This document shows, piece by piece, positions 16,335-26,264 of a stretch of 64,000 bases of DNA (its first letter is position 1; each line of letters starts with the position of its first letter). A model generated the notes under the pieces. That model did no database searches and was not told the DNA's origin. It saw only the letters and a program-made list of their open reading frames with translations. The stretch is from assembly GCA_003598055.1 (NCBI GenBank), contig QZKI01000013.1, positions 1-64,000 of the forward strand. Reading direction: 5' to 3'. A program made the translations under genes and the position numbers. This DNA is from Candidatus Abyssobacteria bacterium SURF_17 (lineage in GTDB: Bacteria > Abyssobacteria > SURF-5).

Positions 16335-17224
16335 AACGCGCCTCCCAATCTGAGCGGTACCCATGCGGTGCGCATCTTGCGCGAGCCTGCCTGATTCTGG
16401 CTGCCGTCCCATACCGCGAATGCGGCGAACGTGTTCTGGCCTTTTTGGAGTCCTTCTCCTCCCGGCCACTCGGCGAGCGCAAGCGGGCGGGAAATCACAA
16501 CCGCCCATCGGCCGTTGCCCCACTGAGCCGAGCCTTTCGAGGCCTGCACCGGCAGCGGTTGGAGCGAGCCGAAGCCTTCGGCCCACAGGTCATCAACGCT
16601 GGAAAGCCTCTTTGCGGCCATTGGGTTGCCTGCGGCAAGCCCGACCGCGTATTGTCTCGCCAGACTTTCTTTGTCTTCGCCCGAAGCGGCATCGGACGGG
16701 TAGTGGTCAACAGTTGCGTTTGGGAAGTCTTGCCGGAGACTCCAATCGCCGAGATCAAGAGCGCGCTCGTAGGAAGCTTTCCAGACATGGATGTGCACTG
16801 GAAGGCCCGCCTGTCCCATCGTCGGGTCGGGCACTTCGCCTCCGGCAACCGGCGGAAGCTGAACGGCCACCGCATCGGAGAACCGGCTCCCCTCTTCAAC
16901 CATGTCCTGCGTAACATCCTGCCACTCGATTCGGAAAGCGACCGCAGTATCGTCGCACAATGCTTTTACGCGGATTTCGGCGAGTGTCAAGACGGTCTGC
17001 TTGGGGTCGGTAAGGTCTTGTGGCAACAATGGCACAACAGTCTCGACCGCCCGTTGCCATTCAGGGCTGTCGCATGCGAGTTCACCAATGGCGGCAACCC
17101 CGTAATTCGCGGTTATCCCCTGGGCAGCGGGTACAGACGGCGCCGGCTTTTTCGCACATGCGAACGCAAATAGGAAGATAAGTGTTGCGAATATTGGACA
17201 GAATTTCTTCACATTCTTGCACAT
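16331..17224 (-). CDS. Haem-b gamma subunit of a type II DMSO-reductase-family enzyme (EbdC-like)
   Basis: 297 residues. A Cys-ended signal (FCPIFATLIFLFAFAC) suggests export and possibly lipidation, though the lipobox is not classic. The mature part matches the ethylbenzene dehydrogenase gamma-type fold: VKALCDDTAVAFRIEWQDV, AVAVQLPP, GLPVHIHVWKA, and near the end GNGRWAVVISRPL. In relatives this periplasmic subunit carries one b-haem, with Met and Lys/His ligands, that passes electrons between the beta-subunit Fe-S wire and a c-type cytochrome. I used ATG 17224 (MCKNVKKF). It lies 48 bp after the beta gene and overlaps the chaperone gene. Confidence 0.8.
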   Translation of the reverse strand: MCKNVKKFCPIFATLIFLFAFACAKKPAPSVPAAQGITANYGVAAIGELACDSPEWQRAVETVVPLLPQDLTDPKQTVLTLAEIRVKALCDDTAVAFRIEWQDVTQDMVEEGSRFSDAVAVQLPPVAGGEVPDPTMGQAGLPVHIHVWKASYERALDLGDWSLRQDFPNATVDHYPSDAASGEDKESLARQYAVGLAAGNPMAAKRLSSVDDLWAEGFGSLQPLPVQASKGSAQWGNGRWAVVISRPLALAEWPGGEGLQKGQNTFAAFAVWDGSQNQAGSRKMRTAWVPLRLGGAL

Positions 17225-17272
17225 GATAGTGACTCCTCGATATGAAGACACCCTTCGTATGGAACGATGTCC

Positions 17273-18403
17273 TTACGTCACATTCAGACGCGGCACGCCT
17301 CGTTTAGCATCGAAAGCTGTTCGGACGGTAACCGGCTCGCGAATCGGAACGGTCACCAGTTCTTCCCCTTTGTCGCCCAATGCGGCAACGGTTCCGTCGC
17401 CCACCCTGAAACGGGGAATCACATGACTCGTACAGCCGAACAGGTTAATGAGCGCCGCGAGCTTTTTGTTCTCCGTATGCGCATGTTTATAGCGCTCGAC
17501 TGCCCGCTTTGCGCCCGGGCCGAAGAGCTGCACGAGGAACGGCTCAGGCACGTGAATCGGCGGTATGTAATAGACGTTCGGCTCGAGGCCGAGCTGAGGC
17601 ATGAGCGGAAGCGCCACCTTCTGAACGTGAACGAGATAGTCGATCGGGTTGTCCTCGTTGGCGGCCGAGGGCGTGCTTATCCACCCGCGCAAGCGAATCT
17701 TGCCGATGCACTCCGTGAAGCAGCGGGGCTGAACATCTTGCTCGCCGAGCGGGAAGCAGCCGATGCATTTTTCCGACACACGGGTATGCGAATTGAAGAA
17801 CACCCTCTTATAAGGGCAGGCGCGAACGCATTCGCGGTAGCCACGGCAGCGCTTTTGGTCGACCAGCACGATTCCGTCCTCCGGACGCTTATAGATTGCG
17901 CCCCTCGGGCAGGCAGCAAGGCAAGCTGGATATGTGCAATGATTGCAGATGCGCGCGAGATAAAACATCCACACCGGCTGGGGCAACTCCATAGCCATGC
18001 CGCCGTCGACCGCTCCCACGATTTCGTCTTCTCCGACATTCGGATGAGCGTAATCGGCGGATTCCGGCAGGTAACCGAGAAGCCGCTCGCCGGCCGGAGC
18101 GGCCTCGAAAATCGTGCTTCCCTCGTACCGCTCGCCCTCCCACGGCTGCGGGCCGAGCTTGTCGAGAATCTTGAAATCGTATGCGAGTGGGTAAGAGCCG
18201 TATGGCTTGCTTTCGACATTGTTCCAGAACATATACTCCTGCCCGCGTCCTGATGTCCACGTGGTCTTACACGCCAAGGTACACGTCTGGCACGCGATGC
18301 ATTTGTTGATGTCGAATACGGCCGCAAACTGCCTTTTCGGCCTCGCCTCGCCATACCAGTAACTCATGGTTCGATTGATCTGCCAATTGTAAACTCGTGC
18401 CAT
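17273..18403 (-). CDS. Fe-S beta subunit of the type II DMSO-reductase-family enzyme (NarH/NxrB-like)
   Basis: 376 residues. Four cluster-binding motifs are visible: [12 protein letters not shown] near residue 35, [29 protein letters not shown], and [20 protein letters not shown]. In CRGYREC a Tyr replaces one Cys, as Trp or other residues do in this family, implying three [4Fe-4S] and one [3Fe-4S] cluster (family knowledge). It has no signal of its own and probably travels with the alpha subunit through TAT. The stop of alpha is 3 nt from this start, so they are tightly coupled. Shorter than NxrB proteins, longer than PcrB. Confidence 0.92.
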   Translation of the reverse strand: MARVYNWQINRTMSYWYGEARPKRQFAAVFDINKCIACQTCTLACKTTWTSGRGQEYMFWNNVESKPYGSYPLAYDFKILDKLGPQPWEGERYEGSTIFEAAPAGERLLGYLPESADYAHPNVGEDEIVGAVDGGMAMELPQPVWMFYLARICNHCTYPACLAACPRGAIYKRPEDGIVLVDQKRCRGYRECVRACPYKRVFFNSHTRVSEKCIGCFPLGEQDVQPRCFTECIGKIRLRGWISTPSAANEDNPIDYLVHVQKVALPLMPQLGLEPNVYYIPPIHVPEPFLVQLFGPGAKRAVERYKHAHTENKKLAALINLFGCTSHVIPRFRVGDGTVAALGDKGEELVTVPIREPVTVRTAFDAKRGVPRLNVT

Positions 18404-18406
18404 CGT

Positions 18407-21400
18407 TCATTCCCTCTTCGTGACGTATTCACCCGCCAGATAGCGTTTGAATGCATCGCTCTCATATGATGGTCGGATACCAAGCGCCGCCGGGCGCCAG
18501 AGTGCCTGCCCTTCGATTCCGCCCGGCTCGGCCTTCGTGATTTTGACGAATGCCTCGCGCGGAGCGCCCGTGGGGCAGTGGACATCGGGCAAGAACCCTT
18601 TACCGATGGCCTGTCCCGCCAGATCCTTGCGCACGAGCGAATCGGTCATCAGCGTCGGCTTGAGCCAGCCGCGCGTCGCGCTCTGGTGGCTGCCGTAACG
18701 GAACATCGCCTGATAATTCGTCTCGGGATTCTTCGCAAGGCCGTCCGGCCGGGTTTCATGTCCCTTGACCGAGCCCGGCGTGGCAGCATACATGTTGAAC
18801 CACATGCGGGTTATCCCGCGCGGTGTGCCCGGATAGTACCGGGTGCGGCACAACAGGCGCGAGACTTTGTAATCCGGGTCATCAGGTTTCCATCCTCTGT
18901 ACGGGCGGTCTGAGGGGTCGGCGTCCACCCACACGTAGTCGCCGTCTTCGACACCCAGCTCTTTCGCGTCTTTCGGGTTGATATCCACGTAGCCCTCGCC
19001 GACGAACGGCATCCGCTTGTCGCGCCGGAAGATGTCGCCGAACGGCCCGAACAGCACCGCAATCATGTCGGTCTCAATCGGAGTCGTATGCGCTCCATGC
19101 CGATATTTCGGCGTATGGAACACATAGCGATATCCCTTCTCCATGAGTGGGTGCTTTGTCTGTGCGAGGTCGGGCCACGACTTCACGACGTTACGCACCT
19201 GACGCGTTTCCGTGCTTTGGTCGGTGGGGTCAAGCCCGACGTCGGCAGGACCAAGCGGCTTGATAAACGGGCTCGGCTTGGCGACAATCACGTTGGGTTC
19301 GTAAAATGTCGAGTCTATCGGTTCACGATGCACCGGCAGATTCTCGCCGTGCTCGACGAATTCTTTCTCTCCTCGATAGAATTCGAGCCTGCCGGTTTTC
19401 GTGTACCACGGCACGCTCTCCTCGGTCTGTTCGTATCCGACCGTGCGCGGCGTGGTGCGGCCCATCATCAATACAGGGATGCCCTTCTTTGCCTTTTCAT
19501 GCAAGCTCGCGAACGAGTAGCCTGCCGTCGTGCTGCTGTGGTCGAGAATGCGCTGCAGGTACACGCTTGCCCGGTATTCATCCACGAATTTCCAGTAATC
19601 CTTGAACCTTTCCTCCTTGATAAGCTCGCCGATGCGTTTGCCCACCATTGCGATAATCTCGATGTCGCCGCGGGTGTCATGAATCCGCGGGAGCGGCGTT
19701 TCGGGAAACAGCGTGAGAAACGGATTCGTTACCGAGGCCGTCATGTCCGGGTGCTTGATGTCCGCCCATGAATCGGCGGCAAACACGATGTCGGCATGCT
19801 CGCACGACGTCGACCACCACCATTCGTTGACGGCAATCATCTCGATTTTCGGGAGCACGTTGTGCACCACGTTGTAATGCCACTTCACGTTGCCGAGAAT
19901 CGAGTTCGCATTCGCGAACCAGAGCGATTTGGTCGGCGTGGGCATGTGCGTCTTGCCCGTGTAGAGCCGGTCGCCCACGCGCAGCGGATGGTCCTCGTGA
20001 TTATAGTAGTGCGCCGATTCGGCCCGCCAGTACTGCTTCGGGCGGGCGGGCTTCGTAGGGTCAAGCTCGATGTCGAACGGGTTCTCGGCCACGTACTGGC
20101 CCAAGCCATTGAAAAGTGCGACTCGATAGTTGCCGGCGTACGAGCCGACATTGCCCGAGATGCGCCCGACGTTGCCGGTAAGGGCCGCGAGCAGGAATAC
20201 GGCACGATCCTTCAAGTCATTGTTGAAGAACTGATTCGGCCCCATGCCGACGGCCATCAATGTCTTTCCCGGTTGTTTCGCGATGTCGCGCGCGAGCGAC
20301 ACAATTGTCTCGCGAGGAGCCCATGTCATTCCTTCTGCATCCTGCGGCGAGAAATTATCTGCGAGATAATTCTTTATCGCACTGAAGACCGTGGTAACGG
20401 TCACCGTCTTCCCATCAGTGAGAGTGGCACTGAATTTTCCCTCGAGCGCCGGAGACAACTTTGCCTCATCAAAATACCTGCCGACCTGGTCGCGGGTGAT
20501 GGGAACCGGTGCGTTCCGGGTTGTGTCCCATACGACGAAGTCGCCCCATTCCTCTCTCATCTGCAACGGTATGAGTTGTTCGGCTTGCTTGTGGGCGGGA
20601 CCGCTCTTATCCTCGGACTTCAATACGCGCGTCATGTTCTTGAGGTCTGCATTCTTGTAATCCTTGATGATGTCGGAAGCGCGGAGAAGCTCGAGGGTGT
20701 CGTATCGCACAAGCAGCGGCAAATCGCTAAAGCGTTTTACGAATCCTGCATCATAGAGCTTTTCCTGAATGATGACGTTCGAGAGTGCGAGCGCAAGGGC
20801 CGGCGTGGTGCCCGGCCGCACGACAATAGCCTGGTCGGCCTTGTTCGATGTGGCACTGTATTCGCATGCAATCACAACGACGCGCGTGCCATTTACCCGC
20901 GCTTCGGTGAGCCAGTGGGAGTCGGGCATTTTCGTCGTGATCCAGTTCATGCCCCACACGATTACCATGTCGGCATGCTCGCACGAGTTCAGGTCGAACT
21001 CGACGGTCTGTTGGCCGGTGACCATCGGATGACCGGGCGGCAGGTCGGTATGCCACGAGTAATTGTCCCAGCCGCGCCCGCCGAGCACATCTGCTTCAGA
21101 TACGCCGCGGATGTGCTTGTCAAGCATTGCGAGCGAGTTGGCGAAGCGATACATGCCGAACACGCGCGTCATGCCCAACAGCGGCATGCCTCCGCGAAAC
21201 TTCAGGCATTGCGTGCCCGCGCCCTTCGTCGCCTGTATCATCTCGTCGTCGTATCCTTGTGCCTTGAGCCGCTTGGAGCCCTCGTTGCCAGCATAGGTCT
21301 GCGCGATATTAATGAGAGAGCGCGCAGCGAGGTCGGCAGCCGTCTCCCACGAAACCTGTTCCCATGAATCACGGGCGCGATTGAAGAATTGCACAGGCGG

Positions 21401-21883
21401 CTTGCCGGTATTAGGGTCCCGAGGGAATCCCCCTTCAACCCATTCACGGAACCCTTTGCGCACCATCGGCCCCTTGACACGCCGGTCTCCGTAAAACCGC
21501 CGTGTGAGCGCCAGTCCCTTTTGGCAGCAGCGCGGGTCCCAGCGGGCGGAAGCCTTGTTGCCGTAAAGGTCCTCGGCTTTGCCGTAGCCGTACGTCGCTC
21601 CGATGCGCACGACCACGCCGTTCTTCACATATGCGCGGAGCAGGCAGTTGTGCGTGTCATTCGGCGCGCAGAGAAACGTGTACGTGCTATCCGGCTTGAG
21701 CAGGTCGCGATACACTTTTTCCCAGTCGCGTTCGGGATAGAATTCCAGCGGGTTCTGCGCGCCCTCGGCCCACAGCCACGGATACTGGGCGAGGTAGCCG
21801 GCAAATCCTAATGCCGATGCCGCCCGCAAGAACTCGCGCCTGTTTATCGCGCTCTTTTCCTTCGCACTGTTATTGTTTTTCAT
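18407..21883 (-). CDS. Catalytic molybdopterin alpha subunit, type II DMSO reductase family (NxrA/pNarG branch)
   Basis: 1158 residues from ATG 21883 (GGAG 8 nt upstream). It has a twin-arginine signal ([19 protein letters not shown]), so it is exported folded. The FS0 cluster region reads [18 protein letters not shown] with a late RCCQKG. The Mo-ligand Asp lies in [19 protein letters not shown], equivalent to the NarG Asp. Further signatures are [20 protein letters not shown] and [16 protein letters not shown]. Length and motifs fit nitrite oxidoreductase and periplasmic-facing nitrate reductases better than the ~920-residue chlorate, selenate or DMS enzymes. Substrate and direction remain unproven. 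Followed at once by beta, gamma and chaperone genes. Confidence 0.88.
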   Translation of the reverse strand: MKNNNSAKEKSAINRREFLRAASALGFAGYLAQYPWLWAEGAQNPLEFYPERDWEKVYRDLLKPDSTYTFLCAPNDTHNCLLRAYVKNGVVVRIGATYGYGKAEDLYGNKASARWDPRCCQKGLALTRRFYGDRRVKGPMVRKGFREWVEGGFPRDPNTGKPPVQFFNRARDSWEQVSWETAADLAARSLINIAQTYAGNEGSKRLKAQGYDDEMIQATKGAGTQCLKFRGGMPLLGMTRVFGMYRFANSLAMLDKHIRGVSEADVLGGRGWDNYSWHTDLPPGHPMVTGQQTVEFDLNSCEHADMVIVWGMNWITTKMPDSHWLTEARVNGTRVVVIACEYSATSNKADQAIVVRPGTTPALALALSNVIIQEKLYDAGFVKRFSDLPLLVRYDTLELLRASDIIKDYKNADLKNMTRVLKSEDKSGPAHKQAEQLIPLQMREEWGDFVVWDTTRNAPVPITRDQVGRYFDEAKLSPALEGKFSATLTDGKTVTVTTVFSAIKNYLADNFSPQDAEGMTWAPRETIVSLARDIAKQPGKTLMAVGMGPNQFFNNDLKDRAVFLLAALTGNVGRISGNVGSYAGNYRVALFNGLGQYVAENPFDIELDPTKPARPKQYWRAESAHYYNHEDHPLRVGDRLYTGKTHMPTPTKSLWFANANSILGNVKWHYNVVHNVLPKIEMIAVNEWWWSTSCEHADIVFAADSWADIKHPDMTASVTNPFLTLFPETPLPRIHDTRGDIEIIAMVGKRIGELIKEERFKDYWKFVDEYRASVYLQRILDHSSTTAGYSFASLHEKAKKGIPVLMMGRTTPRTVGYEQTEESVPWYTKTGRLEFYRGEKEFVEHGENLPVHREPIDSTFYEPNVIVAKPSPFIKPLGPADVGLDPTDQSTETRQVRNVVKSWPDLAQTKHPLMEKGYRYVFHTPKYRHGAHTTPIETDMIAVLFGPFGDIFRRDKRMPFVGEGYVDINPKDAKELGVEDGDYVWVDADPSDRPYRGWKPDDPDYKVSRLLCRTRYYPGTPRGITRMWFNMYAATPGSVKGHETRPDGLAKNPETNYQAMFRYGSHQSATRGWLKPTLMTDSLVRKDLAGQAIGKGFLPDVHCPTGAPREAFVKITKAEPGGIEGQALWRPAALGIRPSYESDAFKRYLAGEYVTKRE

Positions 21884-21913
21884 ACTCCTTTCTCCTGACG
21901 AGGTCATTGCATT

Positions 21914-24247
21914 TCAAGGTTGCTCAGACAACGAGCGGATGTAGCGGACAATGTCGCTCGCCTCTTGCGCGCTCAGCTTTGGATAACCGAGGTTCTCGCT
22001 CCCGAATGCAGGCATGCCCGCCGAGAGGCGACCTCGAATGATTGACGCTTGCAGATAACCGTCGGTGGCAGCCGCCAGAAATGCGGTATTTGCAAGTTCG
22101 GGCGCGGAACCACCGAGACCTTTTTCACCGTGGCAGCCCCGACATGTTCGTGCATAGAGAATTCCGCCTTCTGACGCGTCGCCGAACGCAGGCCGTCCGG
22201 GAGGTGTGACAGGGTTCATTCCGATTCGCTCCCGGAGATATTCGATTGCATCCGCGAGTTCCTGGTCCAAAACGATAGGCACCGTGACGCCCTCAGGCGC
22301 TCCTTGCGGCGGAACGCACCGGCCGCGCTGAACAGCGGCAGCCATGAAGCCGTCAGACGCCGAATCAAGGAAAGCCGGCGCTATCAGGCTCACCGCAAGC
22401 CTTCCTTCGCCGCGTGCGCCGTGACACGGAGAGCACGATCGCGCAAACACCTGTTCACCCCGCCTGAAAGACCGCTCTGTGGGCAGAGAGGGTAAGCTGA
22501 GCGGCTTTTCTTTCGTCCAACTCATGATGTAGCCGATGATTGAAGCGGCTTCGGCCGAATTGAGTGCGCGCTGGCTGCCCATGGCCGTATCTTCGCGACC
22601 GTCCATGAGCATGCGATAGATGAAATCTGACTCCACCGTTCTTAGGAACACCTGGTTCGAGAGCGCCGGGCCGATGTCGCCCTCTCCCTTCTCGCCATGA
22701 CAGATGGCGCAGTTTTCGTCGTAAAAACGCTTGCCCACTTGCAGGTCCGGCGTCATGCGCGCGATTGCCGCACGAGAAGTTGCCGGAGGTTCCAGCGAAC
22801 GGAGGTAGCGCACCAGTTCATCCAGTTCCTCTACCCGTAGGCCGCCCTCCTTGGTTCCCCAGGCAGGCATCCGGCGTCCGGGGCGTCCGTCGAGCAGCGT
22901 CTGCCGGATAAAGCGGTCTGATGCCACTGCCAAGAACTCGGGGTGCGTAACCGCAGGAAAAGCCTGCTGTGAAATGCCGAACCTGATGCCGCCCCCTTCG
23001 CTTCCGTGACAGGAACTGCAGAAGGTCTTGTAAAGCGATTCTCCGTCGGTCGCGAACTCGCGCACGCCGAGGCGTCTCGCCTCGAGCCTGTCCGGAGGCC
23101 AACTGCTCACCGGCATGTCGTTGCCCCGCAGCGAGAGCATATACAGCGTAACAGCCTCGAGTTCCGTCTCAGTAAGGGTTGGCTGCGGCATCTGGCTGTT
23201 GGGGACAACGAGACCCGGGTCACGCAGGTGCGCCTTATGCCATTCAGCGAGATTATGAGTACCCGGGATATGGGAGAAATCCAACAGGGCCAGGTTCTTT
23301 TTCCCGGTACTCGACAGGTCCGGCCCATCGTCGCCGCCGACGCCGCCTATTCGATGGCAGCCGGGACAACCCTTCTCAAACACCGTAGCCTTCGCCTGAA
23401 CGAGCTTTGGCGCGCCCACGAGTTGTCGGAGATAGGCATTTATCGCTTCAACATTCTCAGGTTCGAGCGGCCCGTAACTCTCCCGCCAAATCTCTTCATC
23501 GCTCCGTTTTTGGAGCGACAGATGCCTCTCGTGCCAGTCCGGCGGAATCTCCGTCGTCCCGATAAAGGAAAGGTCGGGACCGTTGCCGCGACCCCGCCCA
23601 TTGACCCGATGACACGCAAAGCAATCATTCCGCTCAAACTGGCGTGCGCCCCTCTCGGCAAAGCCTCCGCCGGAAATCTTCAAGTAGGCGTGGCAACTGC
23701 CACACCCGGCTTCGTAGTAGCCCGCCGGAATCAGAGGGTCCTCCCAGTGAGGCACGTGCCCGTGAGCGTCCTCGGTGGTCGTAGCCAATCCTTGGCCCCC
23801 ATGGCAAGGAGTGCAGCCCAATTGCTCCGCCGGATGCATCTCGAACACCCACGCCGGATGCGACCGAAACGGCTGCTCCTGCGCCGCCATGGCAGGGTCA
23901 TCTATGCCGAGATGGCAGGTTGTGCACCGGTCAGCCACGTCATAGTGGGCCAGAGTAATCTGTTTGATTTCCCGCGGAAACCGCGGCGATTTCTTGCCCG
24001 AGCCCTGTGCTGTCGAAGCGAGCAGGCTCGCAAACTGACGCTGATACGTGCGCCATGGTTTGAGGTAATGTTCAGCGATGATGGCTGCCAGCAGGCATGC
24101 CAGCGTAATCAACGAAGTCGTTAGCAGCGCCCAACGCGCTCGTCGCCCGCCTGGCGTGACGGGGTCGAACGTAGGCACGGGAACAGCGGCAGGCGTCTCC
24201 TCAGGCCCGCTCTCCGCGCTGCGGTCTTCCCTTAATGAATTGGCCAT
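21914..24247 (-). CDS. Membrane-anchored nine-haem cytochrome c
   Basis: 777 residues. ATG 24247 (MANSLRED) follows GGAGTCGGAGCC and overlaps the end of the cytochrome b gene by 16 bp. One N-terminal helix (LLTTSLITLACLLAAIIAEHY) anchors it. I count nine CXXCH sites in order: CTTCH, CTPCH, CGSCH, CFACH, CPGCH, CSSCH, CAICH, CSPCH, CRGCH. The first three form a multihaem N-terminal part. The last four sit in repeated class-I-like domains of about 100 residues, each ending with a Met-containing loop (for example GRRMPAWG, SAGMPAFG). It probably carries electrons between the Rieske/cytochrome b complex and the molybdoenzyme (inference from gene order). Confidence 0.9.
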   Translation of the reverse strand: MANSLREDRSAESGPEETPAAVPVPTFDPVTPGGRRARWALLTTSLITLACLLAAIIAEHYLKPWRTYQRQFASLLASTAQGSGKKSPRFPREIKQITLAHYDVADRCTTCHLGIDDPAMAAQEQPFRSHPAWVFEMHPAEQLGCTPCHGGQGLATTTEDAHGHVPHWEDPLIPAGYYEAGCGSCHAYLKISGGGFAERGARQFERNDCFACHRVNGRGRGNGPDLSFIGTTEIPPDWHERHLSLQKRSDEEIWRESYGPLEPENVEAINAYLRQLVGAPKLVQAKATVFEKGCPGCHRIGGVGGDDGPDLSSTGKKNLALLDFSHIPGTHNLAEWHKAHLRDPGLVVPNSQMPQPTLTETELEAVTLYMLSLRGNDMPVSSWPPDRLEARRLGVREFATDGESLYKTFCSSCHGSEGGGIRFGISQQAFPAVTHPEFLAVASDRFIRQTLLDGRPGRRMPAWGTKEGGLRVEELDELVRYLRSLEPPATSRAAIARMTPDLQVGKRFYDENCAICHGEKGEGDIGPALSNQVFLRTVESDFIYRMLMDGREDTAMGSQRALNSAEAASIIGYIMSWTKEKPLSLPSLPTERSFRRGEQVFARSCSPCHGARGEGRLAVSLIAPAFLDSASDGFMAAAVQRGRCVPPQGAPEGVTVPIVLDQELADAIEYLRERIGMNPVTPPGRPAFGDASEGGILYARTCRGCHGEKGLGGSAPELANTAFLAAATDGYLQASIIRGRLSAGMPAFGSENLGYPKLSAQEASDIVRYIRSLSEQP

Positions 24248-25788
24248 TGGCTCCGACTCCAATAGAAGTTCCAATTCGGGCCACGATGCACGGTGGCGAC
24301 ATAGGTGAGAATTATGAATGCGACGAAGAAGCACGTAAACAGCGCAATCGCACCGGCTCGCGTCGAGTTGCACCGGTTCATGACAAACAGCGACCACGCA
24401 GCGAAGACCGCGACGAAAACAGTGCCGGGATTGAATGCAATGATTATCAATTGCGGAATATCCGGAAACCAGTTTCGAAGCCAGCCGAACTGAATCGTGA
24501 ACGCCAGCAGCGCGACCACGACGGCGCCGCCGAAGACAGCGCTCTGAAGAACAACACGCTTATGTCCTTCACCCGCACACCAGAGGCCGCCGTTGTCTCG
24601 CTCGCGGTCGAGGAAGGGAATGAGTCCGAGGCCGAGGAGCACGAGCGTCGGGATTCCGATTCCTCCCATGAACGCAGAATACGAGACGAGTTCCTGCAGG
24701 CCGAGGAAATACCACGGCGCCTTCGCCGGATTCTCCGGACGCGATGGATTCGCAAGCTCTTTGAGTGGAGCATCGGCGATAAGCGCGAGCACTAAAGCAA
24801 TCGCGCACGTTGCCATCAACACCGCCATCTCAGCGAAGAAGGCATTCGGCCATGCGGTCACCGTATTTTCTTGCCCCCGGTCAACATGGGGTGTTGTTCC
24901 GCGAACGAGCGCCATGAGCCCATATGTTTTCTCGGGGGCGGGCTTGAAAGAAACCATCTGCCCCGTGAGCAGCCGCACGGGCTCGCCCGGCTCGTCCGGC
25001 GGGCGCGCGAGACCTCCGTCTTTCCGAATCCGCCAGAAATGCACGCCGATGAATGCGGCGGTCAAGAGCGGCAGCACCATCACATGCAGCAGATAGAACC
25101 GCGTGAGCGCCTCCTGTCCCACCGTATCGGCGCCGAGCAAAAGCCGTTTCTGCAATCCGCCGACATCGAAGAAGCGTGTGATACCGAGCGCGTCGGTCAC
25201 CTCGCGAGGGGATTGCGCGATGTTCGAGCCGATGGTTATCGCCCAATACGCCAATTGGTCCCACGGCAAGAGGTAGCCGGTAAAGCTCAGCCCGAGGGTG
25301 AGAACGAGGAGCGCCATGCCGACCAACCAGTTGAACTCGCGCGGTTTCTTGTATGCGCTCGTATAGAACACGCGGGCCATGTGGAGGAACACCAGCCCAA
25401 CCATCAAATGCGCCGCCCATCGGTGGATATTGCGCATGAACTGACCGGTGGGCACCACGAAGTGGATGTCCTTGATCGATTGATACGCTGCGTCGGTCGT
25501 CGGCTTATAGTAAACCATGAGCAAAATGCCCGTGACCGTCAAAACGAGGAAACTCGCAAAAGCGCCTACACCTACTCCGCACGTTGCCCAGAACCTGAGA
25601 CTGCGCTCATGGATGCGCGTCGAGTGGATGTGCAGAAAAAAATTCGCGAACACCGCCTGCGAGCGCGTGCGGTCGGTATCGGGCTTCCCGTGCCGGAAGA
25701 TGGCATCGCGAAGCCGCGCGGGCGCCTGGCGAAGATTCTCGATGAACGCGCCGAGCGCGGACTGTTCAGGCGGAGCCATCGTAGCCAT
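24232..25788 (-). CDS. Cytochrome b of a Rieske/cytochrome b complex
   Basis: 518 residues with about ten hydrophobic helices: a b6-like half fused to a subunit-IV-like half plus extra C-terminal helices. Haem ligands are in NIHRWAAHLMVGLVFLHMAR and in FYLLHVMVLPLLTAAFIGVH. The quinol-site motif appears as KAPWYFLGLQEL (PEWY equivalent, with Ala-Pro instead of Pro-Glu). The enzyme transfers electrons from (mena)quinol to Rieske and to the low-potential haems. The gene lies 8 bp after the Rieske gene and overlaps the nine-haem cytochrome gene. The C-terminal extension (FNPGTVFVAVFAAWSLFVM) is not in short cytochrome b6. Confidence 0.92.
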   Translation of the reverse strand: MATMAPPEQSALGAFIENLRQAPARLRDAIFRHGKPDTDRTRSQAVFANFFLHIHSTRIHERSLRFWATCGVGVGAFASFLVLTVTGILLMVYYKPTTDAAYQSIKDIHFVVPTGQFMRNIHRWAAHLMVGLVFLHMARVFYTSAYKKPREFNWLVGMALLVLTLGLSFTGYLLPWDQLAYWAITIGSNIAQSPREVTDALGITRFFDVGGLQKRLLLGADTVGQEALTRFYLLHVMVLPLLTAAFIGVHFWRIRKDGGLARPPDEPGEPVRLLTGQMVSFKPAPEKTYGLMALVRGTTPHVDRGQENTVTAWPNAFFAEMAVLMATCAIALVLALIADAPLKELANPSRPENPAKAPWYFLGLQELVSYSAFMGGIGIPTLVLLGLGLIPFLDRERDNGGLWCAGEGHKRVVLQSAVFGGAVVVALLAFTIQFGWLRNWFPDIPQLIIIAFNPGTVFVAVFAAWSLFVMNRCNSTRAGAIALFTCFFVAFIILTYVATVHRGPNWNFYWSRSQWPIH

Positions 25789-25796
25789 GCGACCTC

Positions 25797-26264
25797 CTAT
25801 ACGCTCAACTTTGTTCCCGGCGGAACGTTCGTCTGTGTGTCGATCACCAACTGACCATCAGGCGCCAGCCCGACCTCAAGCCACGGCAGCGCCGAGGGCG
25901 CGGGACCTCTCGTTACTTCCCCCTGAGAGTCGAATCGCGAGCCGTGACAGGGGCAATCGAAACCGGCTAAAGTCTGCGAGACGATGCAGCCCAGATGAGT
26001 ACAGATACCCGAGATAGCGTACACGCCCGCGTCATCGCGGAAAACGAAAGCGCGAGCCGACGCAATCCATCGCCCCGGCCCGGGCGCCAAATCGTCCGGC
26101 CGCCCGACCTTGACCGCGCCGGCTTCGCCTGCAATGACCGCGGGAAACGGCAGCCGGGCCATGCCGACAGTAGCCAGGCCCAGCGTGGCCCCGCACGTCC
26201 ACATGGCCGCCTTTCCGAGGAAATCCCTTCGCTGGATCGGCTGGGGTCTTCTCAGGTCGCTCAT
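25797..26264 (-). CDS. Rieske [2Fe-2S] protein
   Basis: 155 residues. A TAT-type N-terminus ([20 protein letters not shown]) tethers the protein, and the two cluster boxes are CTHLGC and [12 protein letters not shown], with Cys/His ligands all present and the usual disulfide Cys. I use ATG 26264, which overlaps the stop of the upstream FAD oxidoreductase gene (ATGA); a longer frame would reach back into that gene. It forms the quinol oxidation site together with the next gene. Confidence 0.95.
   Translation of the reverse strand: MSDLRRPQPIQRRDFLGKAAMWTCGATLGLATVGMARLPFPAVIAGEAGAVKVGRPDDLAPGPGRWIASARAFVFRDDAGVYAISGICTHLGCIVSQTLAGFDCPCHGSRFDSQGEVTRGPAPSALPWLEVGLAPDGQLVIDTQTNVPPGTKLSV

Noticed and set aside
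19796-21367. 523-codon plus-strand frame inside the molybdoenzyme alpha gene
   Set aside because: Antisense shadow; alpha has unmistakable motifs on the other strand.
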